In this document: piece after piece, positions 63,801-64,000 of the stretch | How the letters are laid out: every line of letters begins with the position of its first letter | Position numbering within the stretch: position 1 is the first letter of the stretch | NCBI GenBank assembly: GCA_025266875.1 | Contig: JALLLT010000010.1 | Coordinates: 1 to 64,000 of the forward strand | Direction of reading: 5' to 3' | Length of the DNA: 64,000 nucleotides | From: Fennellomyces sp. T-0311 | Lineage: Eukaryota > Mucoromycota > Mucoromycetes > Mucorales > Lichtheimiaceae | The notes under the pieces: model-generated | What the model saw: the letters and a program-made list of their open reading frames with translations, nothing else | What the model was told of the DNA's origin: nothing | The model's database searches: none | Program-made: the position numbers and the translations under genes

Positions 63801-64000
63801 CCTCCAACAGTGTTCGAATAGCCTCGACGTTCTTTGGCTTCATCTCGTTCAAGTTGGATAAGAAGGTGAATTTGGTGAGGGTTGTGACAAATGCACCACG
63901 CTGAAGTTCAACATCTTCGGATTGAACGGTATGGAACAAGCAAATAATACGAATCGCGTTCTTGAAACCATCCAAGCAAAGCTGCACGGTATCCAAATCA
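60888..64000 (-). CDS. SEC7: Golgi ARF-GEF SEC7/BIG, C-terminal part (5' end outside window)
   Basis: Ten exons in the window: 63472 to beyond 64000, 63057-63419, 62884-62989, 62688-62829, 62427-62636, 62084-62367, 61535-62023, 61313-61460, 61087-61213, 60888-61022, together about 840 codons. The sequence matches the HDS region downstream of the Sec7 catalytic domain: [79 protein letters not shown] and [18 protein letters not shown]. It ends [10 protein letters not shown]. In SEC7/BIG1/2 this part controls membrane recruitment and autoinhibition at the trans-Golgi, where the protein activates ARF1. The catalytic Sec7 domain and DCB/HUS region lie to the right of the window. A Ser-rich insertion ([18 protein letters not shown]) after the first HDS stretch could be a regulatory phosphorylation site. 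Confidence 0.95.
61282..61304. repeat. GA microsatellite in a SEC7 intron
   Basis: A run of about eleven GA units within the intron between the exons ending at 61313 and beginning at 61213. It reads as a CT tract on the gene's strand, near the acceptor side. Confidence 0.8.

Overview
The window is nuclear DNA of a filamentous fungus. The genes are split by short GT-AG introns of about 45-75 bp, and spliced reading frames reconstruct familiar eukaryotic proteins. Gene density, very small exons and relics of a repeat-rich F-box/LRR family suggest an early-diverging lineage, most likely Mucoromycota and possibly Mucorales. That placement is inference from gene content and style; no rRNA or other species marker is present. 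I see no rRNA, tRNA, CRISPR or phage feature. Exon coordinates were read by eye from splice signals and checked for phase continuity.

Layout, left to right. 0-5 kb: the 3' part of an aldo-keto reductase (+) facing a decayed tail-to-tail copy, a decayed or unrecognised reading frame, then two minus-strand surface-type proteins (a Ser-rich protein and a subtilisin-like protease, both with signal peptides and hydrophobic C-termini). 5.2-10.9 kb (minus): a 15-exon cullin-1, and an unusual protein joining an ERI1-like exonuclease fold that has lost catalytic residues, an RRM and five RanBP2-type zinc fingers. 11-14.4 kb: gene-poor DNA with a decayed F-box/LRR gene. 14.5-15.5 kb (+): an orphan protein with a binuclear-cluster-like cysteine pattern. 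16-17.2 kb (minus): an AIFM2/FSP1-type flavin oxidoreductase. 17.2-21.2 kb: an AT-rich gene desert.

21.2-37.4 kb (+): one 12-exon gene for midasin (MDN1/REA1), about 5,181 residues, which dominates the window. 37.7-47.9 kb: a small RhoGEF without a PH domain (minus), an LCL2-like secreted protein (+), a tandem CCCH zinc-finger protein (+), condensin subunit 2 (minus), a rhomboid-CUE protein of the UBAC2/Dsc2 type (+), an NTF2-like-fold protein (minus) and a Ser/Pro-rich orphan (minus).

48-53.8 kb is mostly gene-poor. It holds mitochondrial ATP synthase subunit f (+), a 59-bp tandem duplication and a 172-bp miniature inverted-repeat element flanked by TA. 53.8-64 kb is compact again: cap-binding protein CBP80 (+), prefoldin subunit 4 (minus), the riboflavin enzyme RIB7 (+), a Zn2Cys6-PAS transcription factor (minus), and the C-terminal part of the Golgi ARF-GEF SEC7/BIG (minus), which runs off the right edge.

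Most genes are unrelated housekeeping functions (ribosome assembly, SCF ubiquitin ligase, condensin, cap binding, vesicle traffic, riboflavin) and there is no operon-like cluster. The organisation of note is the alternation of compact blocks with decayed AT-rich stretches, plus several head-to-head and tail-to-tail pairs. No complete new biological system is evident. The least ordinary candidates are the pseudo-exonuclease/zinc-finger protein and the orphan cysteine-cluster protein.
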